From: an uncultured Schlesneria sp.
GTDB lineage: Bacteria; Planctomycetota; Planctomycetia; Planctomycetales; Planctomycetaceae
Assembly (NCBI GenBank): GCA_903871875.1
Contig: CAIQIR010000032.1
Span: forward strand, 1 to 64,000
Length of the DNA: 64,000 bases
Direction: 5' to 3'
Position numbers and translations under genes: made by a program. This document shows positions 16,668 to 23,959 of the stretch, one piece after another (the stretch's first letter is position 1; each line of letters starts with the position of its first letter). Below the pieces are notes generated by a model that had not been told where the DNA came from, did no database searches, and saw nothing but the letters and a program-made list of their open reading frames with translations.

Positions 16668-18203
16668 TTACGCTGCGGTTGCTGATTCAATCTCGGCACG
16701 AAGGACGCCACTAGTCGACTCGGCCGTCATGATCACCACGCCGTTACCGGTAACTCGATCGATCACCTTTTGACGGTTGTCTGGATCAAGGGCCTCATAC
16801 GCTGGTTGCGGGATGTAAAGAATCCCGTCAGTCCCGACCGCTTCGATTGCGATATCAAGAGCGATCTTCCATCGTTCCCCTTCAGACAGTTCGGCGTATA
16901 GTGTTCCTGCCCCTCGTTTCGTCTGCGTGACCAGTCGACCGGCCTTCACCTGCAAGGCAACGCCGAGCTTCGCGATCTGTTCCGAAAGAACGTCATCAAC
17001 ACGCTTTGCCGCTTCTCGAAGCGTGTTCGCTTTGGCCAGTGCTTTATCTTCGGCCTTGGCGTGAATCTTCGCCTTTTCCAATTGCTCGTTCGCACGTCTG
17101 GCGAGAACGCCAGCCTCGATCGATGCTCGCGAGTTTGCGACAGCATCCGCAGCGTCAGAGATTTCTTGTTCTGTGGGCCCAACGAGTTCACCGGCGTCGA
17201 TCGTCGATGTCAGTTCCGCAACCGTCTCATCGAATCTCTGTGATTGAGCCAATTCGCGAGTCAATCCAGACCATCGTTCATCGGCCAAGGCCGACTCAGA
17301 CGCGAGAACCGCCAATTCTTCGTTCATGCGTTCGATAGCGGCGCGAATCTCTTTCCGTTTCTTGTCGACGGCGTCCTGTGCGGACATCATCGATTCATGA
17401 GCCACATTGACAAGCTCCTGAATCTCTTCTGTCGACAACGACTCGGAGCTTCCACGGGCTTCGGCAATCTTTTCTTTCGCGGCACTGATCTCGGCGTTGC
17501 GTCGGATAGCCTCTACCGATTTGGATCGGAGGTTCTGTTCATGACGAATCGCGTCTTCAAGAATCTTCTGAAGTTTCGCGTCGTCAGTCTCAACATTCAG
17601 GGCGATGCCATTGGCCGATTCTTTGCACGCTGCCGACTTCGATTTCTCGATGTTGGCTTGGCCTTCCGCGTTTCGTGCCGCTTCATCAATCGCTCGCTTG
17701 ATGCGATCCGCCAACACGAGGATGTCATCAGTATCCAGATTCTTACCTTTGACCACTTCGTCGAAGTCTTTTCGTTCGTCGAGTAGATCCGCGAAAATGT
17801 TGACGTCTGGTGTCACACCCGCCAATTGAACGAGCGCCCGAATTCGCTTGGCGTCGGCTTCCAGTTCGCCCTTCAAACCGGGGTCAACCAATTCGGCGAC
17901 TGATAACCGGCCGTCCAGTGATTCGCGGTCGTATTCACCGGTTCTCGTGACTGACTTTCCAACACGAAGAGTCACGCCGAAGCCTGAAATTTCGCCCCTT
18001 TGAACGCCATCGCGAGCAGTGATCGCCAAATCTTTCCTGCCAGTCGCCAGTCGCTGAAGCGATCGGAGGATCGAGCTTTTGCCGCTACCATTTGGCCCGC
18101 GAAGCACGACAACGCCACCATTTTTCGGAATGCGGATCGAAAGATGGCCAACGGCACAAACATCATCGATTTCAATTGTTTCGTCGGCGGTTGCTGCAAT
18201 CAT
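16668..18203 (-). CDS. SMC/RecF-like coiled-coil ATPase
   Basis: Encodes 511 residues. Walker A GPNGSGKS at 36-43, a long coiled coil (about 140-400), then an ABC signature-like LSEGER near the end. Where SMC and Rad50 proteins have IDEP, this one reads LYIPQPAYEALD, so the Walker B Asp-Glu pair is Pro-Gln while the D-loop ALD remains. It overlaps the YqaJ gene by four bases (ATGA), suggesting a Rad50-Mre11-like or SbcC-like partnership for DNA end handling. ATPase competence is in question. Confidence 0.7.
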   Translation of the reverse strand: MIAATADETIEIDDVCAVGHLSIRIPKNGGVVVLRGPNGSGKSSILRSLQRLATGRKDLAITARDGVQRGEISGFGVTLRVGKSVTRTGEYDRESLDGRLSVAELVDPGLKGELEADAKRIRALVQLAGVTPDVNIFADLLDERKDFDEVVKGKNLDTDDILVLADRIKRAIDEAARNAEGQANIEKSKSAACKESANGIALNVETDDAKLQKILEDAIRHEQNLRSKSVEAIRRNAEISAAKEKIAEARGSSESLSTEEIQELVNVAHESMMSAQDAVDKKRKEIRAAIERMNEELAVLASESALADERWSGLTRELAQSQRFDETVAELTSTIDAGELVGPTEQEISDAADAVANSRASIEAGVLARRANEQLEKAKIHAKAEDKALAKANTLREAAKRVDDVLSEQIAKLGVALQVKAGRLVTQTKRGAGTLYAELSEGERWKIALDIAIEAVGTDGILYIPQPAYEALDPDNRQKVIDRVTGNGVVIMTAESTSGVLRAEIESATAA

Positions 18204-19150
18204 GCTGTTGCTCCAGCGGTTAGAAGTTCGGTTCGTTCAACAATTCGTCCGTCGTCGGCTTTGACCATCCGAACGTCAACGTAAGCCTTCTTGTCGACGG
18301 TGTAGGACGTTGCAGGAATCTCCTTGCGGCGAATCATTTTTCCGTCGTCGAGAATCCCGGCGAAGTTGTCACCGATGGCATGTAGGACGCGAGCCTTGCA
18401 TTCTTGCTGCTTGAGTTCGAGTCGCTTGATCAACTCGCCTGCACGCTGGTACTTCCGCCAATATGCAATCTCGGTTTCGTCCAACTCAATCCGCGTGTCC
18501 TCGATCGTGCCGTGGATCTGACGAATCAGGCTTGGCGTCGATGAGTGTTCCCAGTCTGGCTCAGGCGGATTGCCATCCTGGATTCGTTCCCACAGTTCAT
18601 TCGCAGCAGCGATCAACAGTGCGATCAGGTCGTCATTTCGAAGCACTTTGAACGTTTTGAGTTGAGCACCATCGAACAAAACAGCGAGGTGAACGACTGC
18701 CGCGTTCATGACAGCCATTTGCTGCTGACATTGACAAAGATAGTGAGTAGGGACGTCGTCTGAATCTTGTTCACCCCACGATGATTTCATTCTCCATGAA
18801 GCTGTTTTTGCTTCGAGCAATGTCATATCGTCGATGATCGCATCGGGCGTTGCTGTGATAATCTCATGGACAGCATGCCGGTACATTGGCGGATTCGGAT
18901 CAATGAACGTCATCCCGGTCGTACGTGCGAATTCAGACTTCACAACTGGTTCAAGCAATCGCCCCATACGCATCGGGTCGTTATCTTCGATCGGCGGAAG
19001 TTCACCTCGCTTTCGTTGGTACAGTTCAAGTGGAGTCTGGTAGGGAGACAATCCGGCAGCAGCGGCCACCTCACTTGCGCCGATACTTTTCGATCGAGCG
19101 GAGAACCACTCTGGCGACATGGATTCAGCAACTTTGATTGGACTACTCAC
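18200..19150 (-). CDS. YqaJ-family exonuclease
   Basis: Encodes about 316 residues. WFSARSKSIGASEVAAAAG is the family's N-terminal motif. TPDAIIDD and LLEAKTAS supply the D...ExK metal-binding residues of the lambda-exonuclease-like PD-(D/E)xK fold, and HYLCQCQQQMAV is the Gln motif. The GTG at 19150 is chosen because GAGGAA lies nearby and it overlaps the upstream stop by eight bases. It would resect double-strand ends to feed the annealase encoded two genes downstream. Confidence 0.85.
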   Translation of the reverse strand: MSSPIKVAESMSPEWFSARSKSIGASEVAAAAGLSPYQTPLELYQRKRGELPPIEDNDPMRMGRLLEPVVKSEFARTTGMTFIDPNPPMYRHAVHEIITATPDAIIDDMTLLEAKTASWRMKSSWGEQDSDDVPTHYLCQCQQQMAVMNAAVVHLAVLFDGAQLKTFKVLRNDDLIALLIAAANELWERIQDGNPPEPDWEHSSTPSLIRQIHGTIEDTRIELDETEIAYWRKYQRAGELIKRLELKQQECKARVLHAIGDNFAGILDDGKMIRRKEIPATSYTVDKKAYVDVRMVKADDGRIVERTELLTAGATA

Positions 19151-19364
19151 AGCACAATTCCTCTCGTTCAAAAGATTCAACGCGAACTCTCAGACTTATG
19201 GCCTCGTGCGTTAGTGACGCGATTTTCTCAAAGCTTTCCGTCAATGCTTGCGAACGCCGATCAAGCAAAAGACGTTGCTGGCAAATGATCGCAACGAGTT
19301 GATCTCGATCCTTGTTGACCATGTCTTCTGGCTCGGACCATGTGTGCGGAAATGGTCTTGTCAT
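19143..19364 (-). CDS. Hypothetical helical protein
   Basis: Encodes 73 residues, nearly all helix (DQLVAIICQQRLLLDRRSQALTES), with heptad-like leucines suggesting a coiled-coil dimer. It lies between csrA and the YqaJ gene and overlaps both by a few bases, so it is translated from the same message. No known domain. Confidence 0.5.
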   Translation of the reverse strand: MTRPFPHTWSEPEDMVNKDRDQLVAIICQQRLLLDRRSQALTESFEKIASLTHEAISLRVRVESFEREELCCE

Positions 19365-19567
19365 CAGTCTTTCCCCTTCTCACTTCTCGGCCTGTCATCC
19401 CGGCAATCGTCGGGCGGATCTAATTCCTCGCGGCGAATGTTCGTTGACCTATCGCACTCGAAGTGAAGTTTCACAGTGCTTCCGCGAACTGATGTCACGG
19501 TGATTGCCAATCCATCACCTACGAATACTCGTTGCCCAACTTTTCTCGACAAAACCAATCCGGCCAT
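19364..19567 (-). CDS. csrA: CsrA-family post-transcriptional regulator
   Basis: Encodes 67 residues, the normal CsrA size. LVLSRKVGQRVFVGDG, then ITVTSVRGSTVKLHFEC, matches the beta1-beta3 core; the usual IRREEL helix start is present as TNIRREELD. Most CsrA proteins have Met-Leu-hh at the start; here it is Met-Ala-Gly-Leu. CsrA dimers bind GGA-containing hairpins near ribosome binding sites to block or stabilise mRNAs. As the first gene of the recombination and replication operon it could regulate phage or host messages. Confidence 0.85.
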   Translation of the reverse strand: MAGLVLSRKVGQRVFVGDGLAITVTSVRGSTVKLHFECDRSTNIRREELDPPDDCRDDRPRSEKGKD

Positions 19568-19576
19568 GTTTCGTTT

Positions 19577-19588
19577 TCCTCATCCTTG
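19577..19588 (-). promoter_or_regulatory. CsrA-like site overlapping the csrA Shine-Dalgarno
   Basis: The csrA leader reads CAAGGATGAGGA immediately before the start. CAAGGATG equals the core of the CsrA consensus (ACARGGAUG), and the overlapping GAGGA is the ribosome binding site nine bases from the ATG. CsrA binding here would block its own translation. Autoregulation is inference. Confidence 0.5.
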
Positions 19589-19688
19589 AGTTTGTGTCCG
19601 AGCGCACCGCGATCCCGAACACTTGGTGTTGTTTCACGCCGAATCCGTTTCGACGCGGTTTAGATGTGGGGTAGAAACATATTCAAAA

Positions 19689-19806
19689 TGGAACTGGGAA
19701 GAGTCGAACTTCCACGGGTGGTGTTTTCACTTGTGCTTTACGATCGATAGTCACACAAAGCCCATAAGGGAGCCCCTTACGCGTCTGCCAATTTCGCCAC
19801 AGTTCC
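19689..19806 (-). tRNA. tRNA-Leu/Ser-like gene with an abnormal anticodon and variable region
   Basis: Acceptor GGAACTG/CAGTTCC pairs perfectly over 7 bp with discriminator A. The D arm (GCG, AAATTGGCAGA, CGC) is class II tRNA-like, and the T arm GGAAG-TTCGACT-CTTCC is canonical. Between D and T arms lie 67 bases instead of about 35. The first hairpin there, TAAGG-GGCTC-CCTTA, has only five loop bases and no U33; forcing a 7-base loop gives anticodon GCT without U33. A second hairpin TTGTG/CACAA and a small GTG/CAC stem follow. It may be a decoding-dead tRNA mimic, contain a small insertion, or be a decayed tRNA. CCA is not encoded. Confidence 0.55.
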
Positions 19807-20037
19807 GAGTGGCTCATCCTTGAGCCGATTAACCGCGACTCCAGTCACGGGTTGCTCTGACTTAACCACCTGCTTCAACCCGAACGCCAGAATCTCGTTG
19901 AACCTCTCTTCGGAGACCTCGTACATCAGAGCTACGAGCATCACTGATCGCACATTTGACTGCTGTTCATTTGTTAGCGATTCAGTTCTCTGATGAAACT
20001 TTTCAATTCGATTTTCTGGCGGCGATTTTTGTTTCAT
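19777..20037 (-). CDS. Small hypothetical protein running into the tRNA-like gene
   Basis: Encodes 86 residues, hydrophilic at the start, helical in the middle (SEERFNEILAFGLKQVV). Its last nine codons lie inside the tRNA-like element, giving GTVAKLADA, a tail often produced when tRNA sequence is read as protein. The start overlaps the stop of the small membrane protein upstream (ATGA), which supports real translation. Either the C-terminus is an accident or the two features share DNA. Confidence 0.4.
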   Translation of the reverse strand: MKQKSPPENRIEKFHQRTESLTNEQQSNVRSVMLVALMYEVSEERFNEILAFGLKQVVKSEQPVTGVAVNRLKDEPLGTVAKLADA

Positions 20038-20168
20038 TGGGCTTCCCTCAACTCATCCTGAACCAAACCCATGCGATCGAACATTCGATAACCGTCGAAC
20101 AAAAACCACAGGCAGTAAGCCCCCAACGAGCAGCACAGGCCAATCACTGGTATCGCGATCCATGCCAT
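20034..20168 (-). CDS. Small single-pass membrane protein (44 residues)
   Basis: Starts MAWIAIPVIGLCCSLGAYC with a hydrophobic stretch covering about residues 3-25, then a charged tail ending DELREAQ. AAGGAAGGATC lies just upstream of the ATG, and the stop overlaps the next start as ATGA, so it fits the tight gene packing around it. No family recognised. Confidence 0.55.
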   Translation of the reverse strand: MAWIAIPVIGLCCSLGAYCLWFLFDGYRMFDRMGLVQDELREAQ

Positions 20169-20190
20169 TTTGAAGATCCTTCCTTGAACC

Positions 20191-20295
20191 TCAGTCGTGT
20201 CGATTTGTCTTCACCCAAAACCACCACCACACAAATAAGCCGACGACGCCAAGGAGGATGGAGAGGAGGCCCGTGTTGTCGTTGGGGTGCGTCAT
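20191..20295 (-). CDS. Very small membrane protein (34 residues)
   Basis: Reads MTHPNDNTGLLSILLGVV and continues with a Trp-rich membrane segment (VWWWFWV) ending in a basic tail, the pattern of a one-helix membrane miniprotein with the N-terminus outside. GGAA lies seven bases before the ATG. Small membrane proteins near lysogeny genes may serve superinfection exclusion; that is inference only. Confidence 0.45.
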   Translation of the reverse strand: MTHPNDNTGLLSILLGVVGLFVWWWFWVKTNRHD

Positions 20296-20457
20296 TGGGT
20301 TCCATCGCTGAAGATTTCTTTTTCCAGCTTCCCGAACTTCAGAAATCTTTTCGCTTGCGTTTGGCTAAAACCGAAACAATACTGTTCGATCGTTGTTCAA
20401 GAGTCGTAGTGGACAAGTTTCACTTCATGGAGCGGTTGACGGCTCACTGGATGGGCC

Positions 20458-20706
20458 TCACTCAGATTCGTTTGCACACGATTCGATCCATTGGTCGACT
20501 TCGTGAAGCTTGTAACGGACGGTCGTTCCGGATGTCTTATGAGGCTTTGGCAGACCGGGCTTTTGCTTCGATCTCCAATTCGTCAGCGTTTTGGTTGTGA
20601 TTCCAATTCGTTGGGCGGCTTCGTCGGCAGATATCCAAACGGTTGCAACAACAGTCTGCGTTGAGGGCTGTTCGGATCGTCGTGTTTTCTTGGCGTTCGT
20701 GACCAT
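20458..20706 (-). CDS. Helix-turn-helix DNA-binding protein, excisionase-like
   Basis: Encodes 82 residues from the ATG at 20706. WISADEAAQRIGITTKTLTNW is the MerR/HTH_17 type helix-turn-helix shared by excisionases and small regulators, followed by a wing and RYKLHEVDQWI. The N-terminal 25 residues are basic and disordered. It faces the plus-strand AT-hook gene across a control region with a dyad inside its own predicted promoter (20769-20796), so autoregulation or excision control fits. Confidence 0.65.
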   Translation of the reverse strand: MVTNAKKTRRSEQPSTQTVVATVWISADEAAQRIGITTKTLTNWRSKQKPGLPKPHKTSGTTVRYKLHEVDQWIESCANESE

Positions 20707-20768
20707 CGTCGTTGTCCCTGAAGTATCTTGTCGTGGGGTTGTTTGGTGCCCGCGAGTGTTGTGCAGGG

Positions 20769-20796
20769 ATAGTAGCGAATATTTGCTAGCAGTCAA
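20769..20796 (-). promoter_or_regulatory. Predicted promoter with internal operator
   Basis: On the minus strand, -35 TTGACT (20796-20791) and -10 TACTAT (20774-20769) are 16 bp apart. Between them and overlapping the -10 lies a dyad TAGC-GAATATT-TGCTA (20773-20788), so a bound repressor would block polymerase. It drives the HTH gene starting at 20706. Host sigma preferences are assumed to be standard. Confidence 0.5.
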
Positions 20797-20919
20797 CGAG
20801 AATTAAACCTACGCATCCTATTTTAGAGTGAGTTTACACACAGCTTGTGACAGAACTTCTTGCAGGAAGTATTGTTGCGTCGTTGAAAATCTTTTTCATT
20901 TTTATTTCGAGAAGTGGGA

Positions 20920-21282
20920 ATGGGTGCGAAACTAGAACGTATCAGTCGAGACGAGATCAAAACTGCCGGCGATGCTCTGAAGAAAGTTGCTGAGGCAATG
21001 ATTACGGCAGCCGCTGATATGCAGCAATTTGGCCTGGAAGAGCTTGGTTTGGCGTGGAGTCAACGCCAGTGGGATTGTCTTCAAATCATGATTACACTGG
21101 GCGTGAACATCTCAATGAACGCACCTGGGCAGATCATTGCGCATCAGTTGAAGAAGGAACCCATTCAAAAACGAGTAATGGACAGATCCGCCAAAGATCG
21201 CGCTAAGCGAGAGGCTAAGCGATCTGAATCCAACATCCCCATAAAGCCACCCGGCAGGCCACGGAAGTCGTCGACGGAGTGA
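20920..21282 (+). CDS. Hypothetical protein with an AT-hook-like tail
   Basis: Encodes 120 residues from the ATG at 20920 (GAGAAG upstream). Helical body (DALKKVAEAMITAAADM and SQRQWDCLQIMITLGVNI), a Lys/Arg-rich segment RSAKDRAKREAKR, and a C-terminal PPGRPRKSS with the GRP core of an AT-hook that binds the minor groove of AT-rich DNA. Transcribed divergently from the HTH gene and converging on the integrase. A lysogeny regulator or DNA-architecture protein is likely but not shown. Confidence 0.55.
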   Translation: MGAKLERISRDEIKTAGDALKKVAEAMITAAADMQQFGLEELGLAWSQRQWDCLQIMITLGVNISMNAPGQIIAHQLKKEPIQKRVMDRSAKDRAKREAKRSESNIPIKPPGRPRKSSTE

Positions 21283-21289
21283 ATTAGCT

Positions 21290-22480
21290 TCACTTCCCCG
21301 TTTTCTTCGGCTTCTTTCCCATCGCGGCTGCCGTCGCGCCAACCGCTTTTTTCTGAGCCTTCGTCGCCAGTCGAGCATAGATTGCTGTGGCCTTCAACGA
21401 AGAGTGCCCGAGCTGCTTTCCGATCATTTGCAGGGTGTTATCGATCGCCATCCATGAGCCGAGCGTTCTCCGCAGATCATGCGTCCTGATGTCGCTCAAC
21501 CCGGAAACCTTTCGGACCTGCGCCAATGCCGCCTTGGGATCGTTGTAGTGACCAGTCGGACCACCACCAGGCAGAACCCAATCGGAAAAGGAATCCTTGC
21601 CCCTCCGCTTCAGGATCTCCAACGCTGGCGGGGATAGAACAACGTTCATTGGTTTTTTGTTTTTCGACTTCTCTTTCGGAATCACCCAAACGCCGTCCGT
21701 CATGGAAATCTCGTCCCATCGCATCGAGCAAACGTTTTGACGCCTCGCGCCGGTCCATAAGCAAAGCATCATGAAGTCTCGCGACACTTGGCGTTTGAGC
21801 GTTTCGACGGCGGCTATCCACTTGGGAAGCTCCTCGGAATCCAAAAACCGCTCGCGTTCTTCTCGTGGAAACCGCTTGATGCCTTGCGTCGGACTTTCAC
21901 AGGGGACGGCAGTTTTATCGATCTCATGGCCTAACTTGTACATGTGTCCGAGTTGCTCAAGCATCTTGTTTGCTGCGTACGGCCCCGATTCTTCAGCGAT
22001 CGATAGGTGATACGCCTGAACTTCGATCTTCGTGATTGCCGTTACTTTTCGCTTAGCCCACCTTGTAAATCGTCTTTCCCACTGGCTTTCATCCCATTTC
22101 CAGGTGCGTTTGTACGGCTTGGAATGAGTCTCCATGTACCATTTGTAAAGTTCTTCGAGCGTCCAAACTCCCTTGTTTCCTTTTCGACGCGCGACTGTCG
22201 GGGCCCCAACGGCAGCTTGCCCGGAAAGCCTGGCCGCTTCGGTACGCGCGCCAGATACGTTCATGATCGGCCAGACGCCAAGCATCACTCGTTGCCATTC
22301 GCCGCCAGTTCTCCCCACCCAATAGAACGTCTTAGACCCCGTGTTGTAGATCCGACATGAGAGGTTTGGCGTCGATTCGTCCCACCATTCAACGACGCCT
22401 TTCGCGGGAGGTACCAACCCCTCGACCGCCTCTTTTGAAAACCGCACGACGCGTTTTGACCTGCGAGGCATAGTTGGCAT
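21290..22480 (-). CDS. int: P4-type tyrosine recombinase (integrase)
   Basis: Encodes 396 residues. The N-terminal 90 residues (TFYWVGRTGGEWQRVMLG) resemble the DUF4102 arm-binding domain of P4-family integrases; a SAM-like core-binding domain follows. Catalytic residues: Arg246 in TGARRQ, His334-Arg337 in HDLRRT, His359 in LGHSS and Tyr368 in AIYARL. A Lys-rich tail ends the protein. Starts at 22480 or 22471 both lack a strong ribosome site. Five AGGCAACA sequences around its start may be arm sites. It would insert the phage into the host chromosome. Confidence 0.9.
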   Translation of the reverse strand: MPTMPRRSKRVVRFSKEAVEGLVPPAKGVVEWWDESTPNLSCRIYNTGSKTFYWVGRTGGEWQRVMLGVWPIMNVSGARTEAARLSGQAAVGAPTVARRKGNKGVWTLEELYKWYMETHSKPYKRTWKWDESQWERRFTRWAKRKVTAITKIEVQAYHLSIAEESGPYAANKMLEQLGHMYKLGHEIDKTAVPCESPTQGIKRFPREERERFLDSEELPKWIAAVETLKRQVSRDFMMLCLWTGARRQNVCSMRWDEISMTDGVWVIPKEKSKNKKPMNVVLSPPALEILKRRGKDSFSDWVLPGGGPTGHYNDPKAALAQVRKVSGLSDIRTHDLRRTLGSWMAIDNTLQMIGKQLGHSSLKATAIYARLATKAQKKAVGATAAAMGKKPKKTGK

Positions 22481-22483
22481 TCC

Positions 22484-22569
22484 AGGCAACAACGAGGCAA
22501 CAAAGGTTTGGGACGCATCGTTATTCTGCGGGATTCGCCGGGATTTCGCAACGAACGAATTGTTGCCTG
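22484..22569. repeat. AGGCAACAA repeats upstream of int, possible arm-type or repressor sites
   Basis: AGGCAACAA occurs at 22484-22492 and 22495-22503 and inverted (TTGTTGCCT) at 22561-22569; CCAGGCAACAA and TTGTTGCCTGG are an 11-bp perfect inverted pair. Two more direct copies lie at 22702-22710 and, as AGGCAACA, 22713-22720 inside the next gene. Spacing in pairs of about one helical turn fits cooperative protein binding. Confidence 0.55.
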
Positions 22570-22671
22570 GAGACTACGATTTTATTCTAATGTCTAGGCG
22601 ATTAATGCGTTTTTTGATTCAATATCCCAAGTTCCGGTTGCTTCCGGGATTTTCGTTTTAACGGCTATTTT

Positions 22672-23142
22672 CTAGGCATGTCGCGCGAGTCTTTTTGCGC
22701 GAGGCAACAAATAGGCAACAGTTTTTGAAAACCGGTTCACAAGACGGCCATAAATCGCACCGTCCTGCCGCCCCAATCTGAACGCGACGGCTGAATCGAT
22801 ATCTTCCGTGTGGAATCGCACCTGATCGTTGATCACGACGACATAGGCTGGAGAATTGATCGGCGGTTCATACGGCTCGATCCCCACCATCGAATCCACG
22901 TAGAACGATCTTTCCGCCCCCTTATCCAAATCCTCGCCAGTGACGAGCCATCGCCCGCGAATCAACGTCGGGTTCAACTCTGCGGTACTGGCGTCCAGGG
23001 CTTCCTTTTGCAGGTCGCGGACGGAGACGACTAGTAACTTGCGGGGTTCGTACTTTCCGGGGATCCCCTTGTAATTGTGCCTTGGGTAGAGAAACGAATA
23101 GCACTTCCCAGGCAAGCATGGGCAAAAACGAGACTTCGACAT
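22672..23142 (-). CDS. Hypothetical protein
   Basis: Encodes 156 residues. N-terminal CPCLPGKCYSF has three clustered cysteines; the middle is strand-rich (KLLVVSVRDL, AYVVVINDQVRFH); the tail is basic (RAKRLARHA). It lies upstream of and in line with the integrase, across the 179-bp repeat region. No family recognised; a lysogeny-linked regulator or cargo protein is possible. Confidence 0.5.
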   Translation of the reverse strand: MSKSRFCPCLPGKCYSFLYPRHNYKGIPGKYEPRKLLVVSVRDLQKEALDASTAELNPTLIRGRWLVTGEDLDKGAERSFYVDSMVGIEPYEPPINSPAYVVVINDQVRFHTEDIDSAVAFRLGRQDGAIYGRLVNRFSKTVAYLLPRAKRLARHA

Positions 23143-23521
23143 GGTTTATCTTTCGCAAACTGTGTGGTTTCAGACGACCCGGCGTCTTTCCGGGCCCATA
23201 TCCACTGGCAACGCTGCCAAAGCTTGTTGACGCAATCCAGGGTGCAAATCGAGGGGATCGAATTTGCAGTGCGTCACCCAGCGGAGCGAGTTCGGTCTTC
23301 CAGGACGTTGTCGCTGCGGGCTTGGAATAAATGGATTCGGTTTCGTCCGAATCGGCACGGCCAGCACCGGCTGGGAATGGTTCGTCAAGTTCTCCCTGAC
23401 GACTGGGCAAGATTTAACCGCGCCAACTCAGCGAAGGCAAGACATAAAATCTTGAGATTTCAGGGGGCGGATTTGGTGCGGTTTTGTTCAGTTGAAAACT
23501 ATTTTCAAATCTTTTTCTTAC
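23143..23521. other. Non-coding divergent region
   Basis: Between the leftward gene ending at 23142 and the rightward operon. No convincing reading frame on either strand: candidate frames lack ribosome sites and are Pro/Arg/Ser-rich. The right end becomes AT-rich (near 23500) as it approaches the plus-strand promoter. It may hold promoter elements for the leftward gene, but none is clear. Confidence 0.5.
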
Positions 23522-23567
23522 AACTGTGCATACAGTTCTTGACTGTTGCCGATACTGTGTGTACAGT
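23522..23567 (+). promoter_or_regulatory. Promoter with paired AACTGT operators for the plus-strand operon
   Basis: -35 TTGACT (23539-23544) and -10 TACAGT (23562-23567) are 17 bp apart. Dyad AACTGT-gcat-ACAGTT (23522-23537) lies just upstream of the -35, and ACTGT-gtgt-ACAGT (23554-23567) covers the -10; their centres are 31 bp, about three helical turns, apart, with another ACTGT half-site between. A dimeric repressor binding both would shut the operon. The repressor is not identified. Confidence 0.65.
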
Positions 23568-23611
23568 TAGGCCAGTGACGCGAACGACTGACACGAACGG
23601 GGAACAAAAAC

Positions 23612-23959
23612 ATGACGACGACCACAACCAAACGAGCTGCTAAGGGTGGTGAATTCGGGGCCAACGGCGAATGGTACGAAGGCGGCAAGTTCATCAACAC
23701 GCTTCCTGAAAACCGAAAAAAAGAGGGGTCGCACAAAAAAGGAACCCCAGGCAAGCAAGAGATCGCCCCATACAAATGGGAGCTGCCACCCGAGGGGATG
23801 AATTCGATTTATCGTCGAATCGCTGGGATCGTGGCAAAGCTTATCAACGGCGTGATGGTCCCAGCTTACAACCCTCAAATACTGAGATACATTGGGATGA
23901 CATCAGCCGAAGCCGATCGCCTTATTAGCCTCTGGAATGCGGGTGAACGATGGCTGTAA
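23612..23959 (+). CDS. Hypothetical protein, first gene of the plus-strand operon
   Basis: Encodes 115 residues. Lys/Gly-rich start (KGGEFGANGEWYEGGKFI), a Lys-rich middle (RKKEGSHKKGTPGKQE), and a helical C-terminus. The Gly/Tyr/Trp pattern recalls short N-terminal segments of planctomycete mobile-element proteins, but I do not recognise a family. GGGGAAC precedes the ATG. Early, repressible expression is expected from the promoter at 23539. Confidence 0.5.
   Translation: MTTTTTKRAAKGGEFGANGEWYEGGKFINTLPENRKKEGSHKKGTPGKQEIAPYKWELPPEGMNSIYRRIAGIVAKLINGVMVPAYNPQILRYIGMTSAEADRLISLWNAGERWL

Noticed and set aside
19777-19806. GTVAKLADA as a genuine conserved protein tail
   Set aside because: It is the translation of the tRNA 5' half; such tails are common artefacts. 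The rest of the reading frame may still be real.
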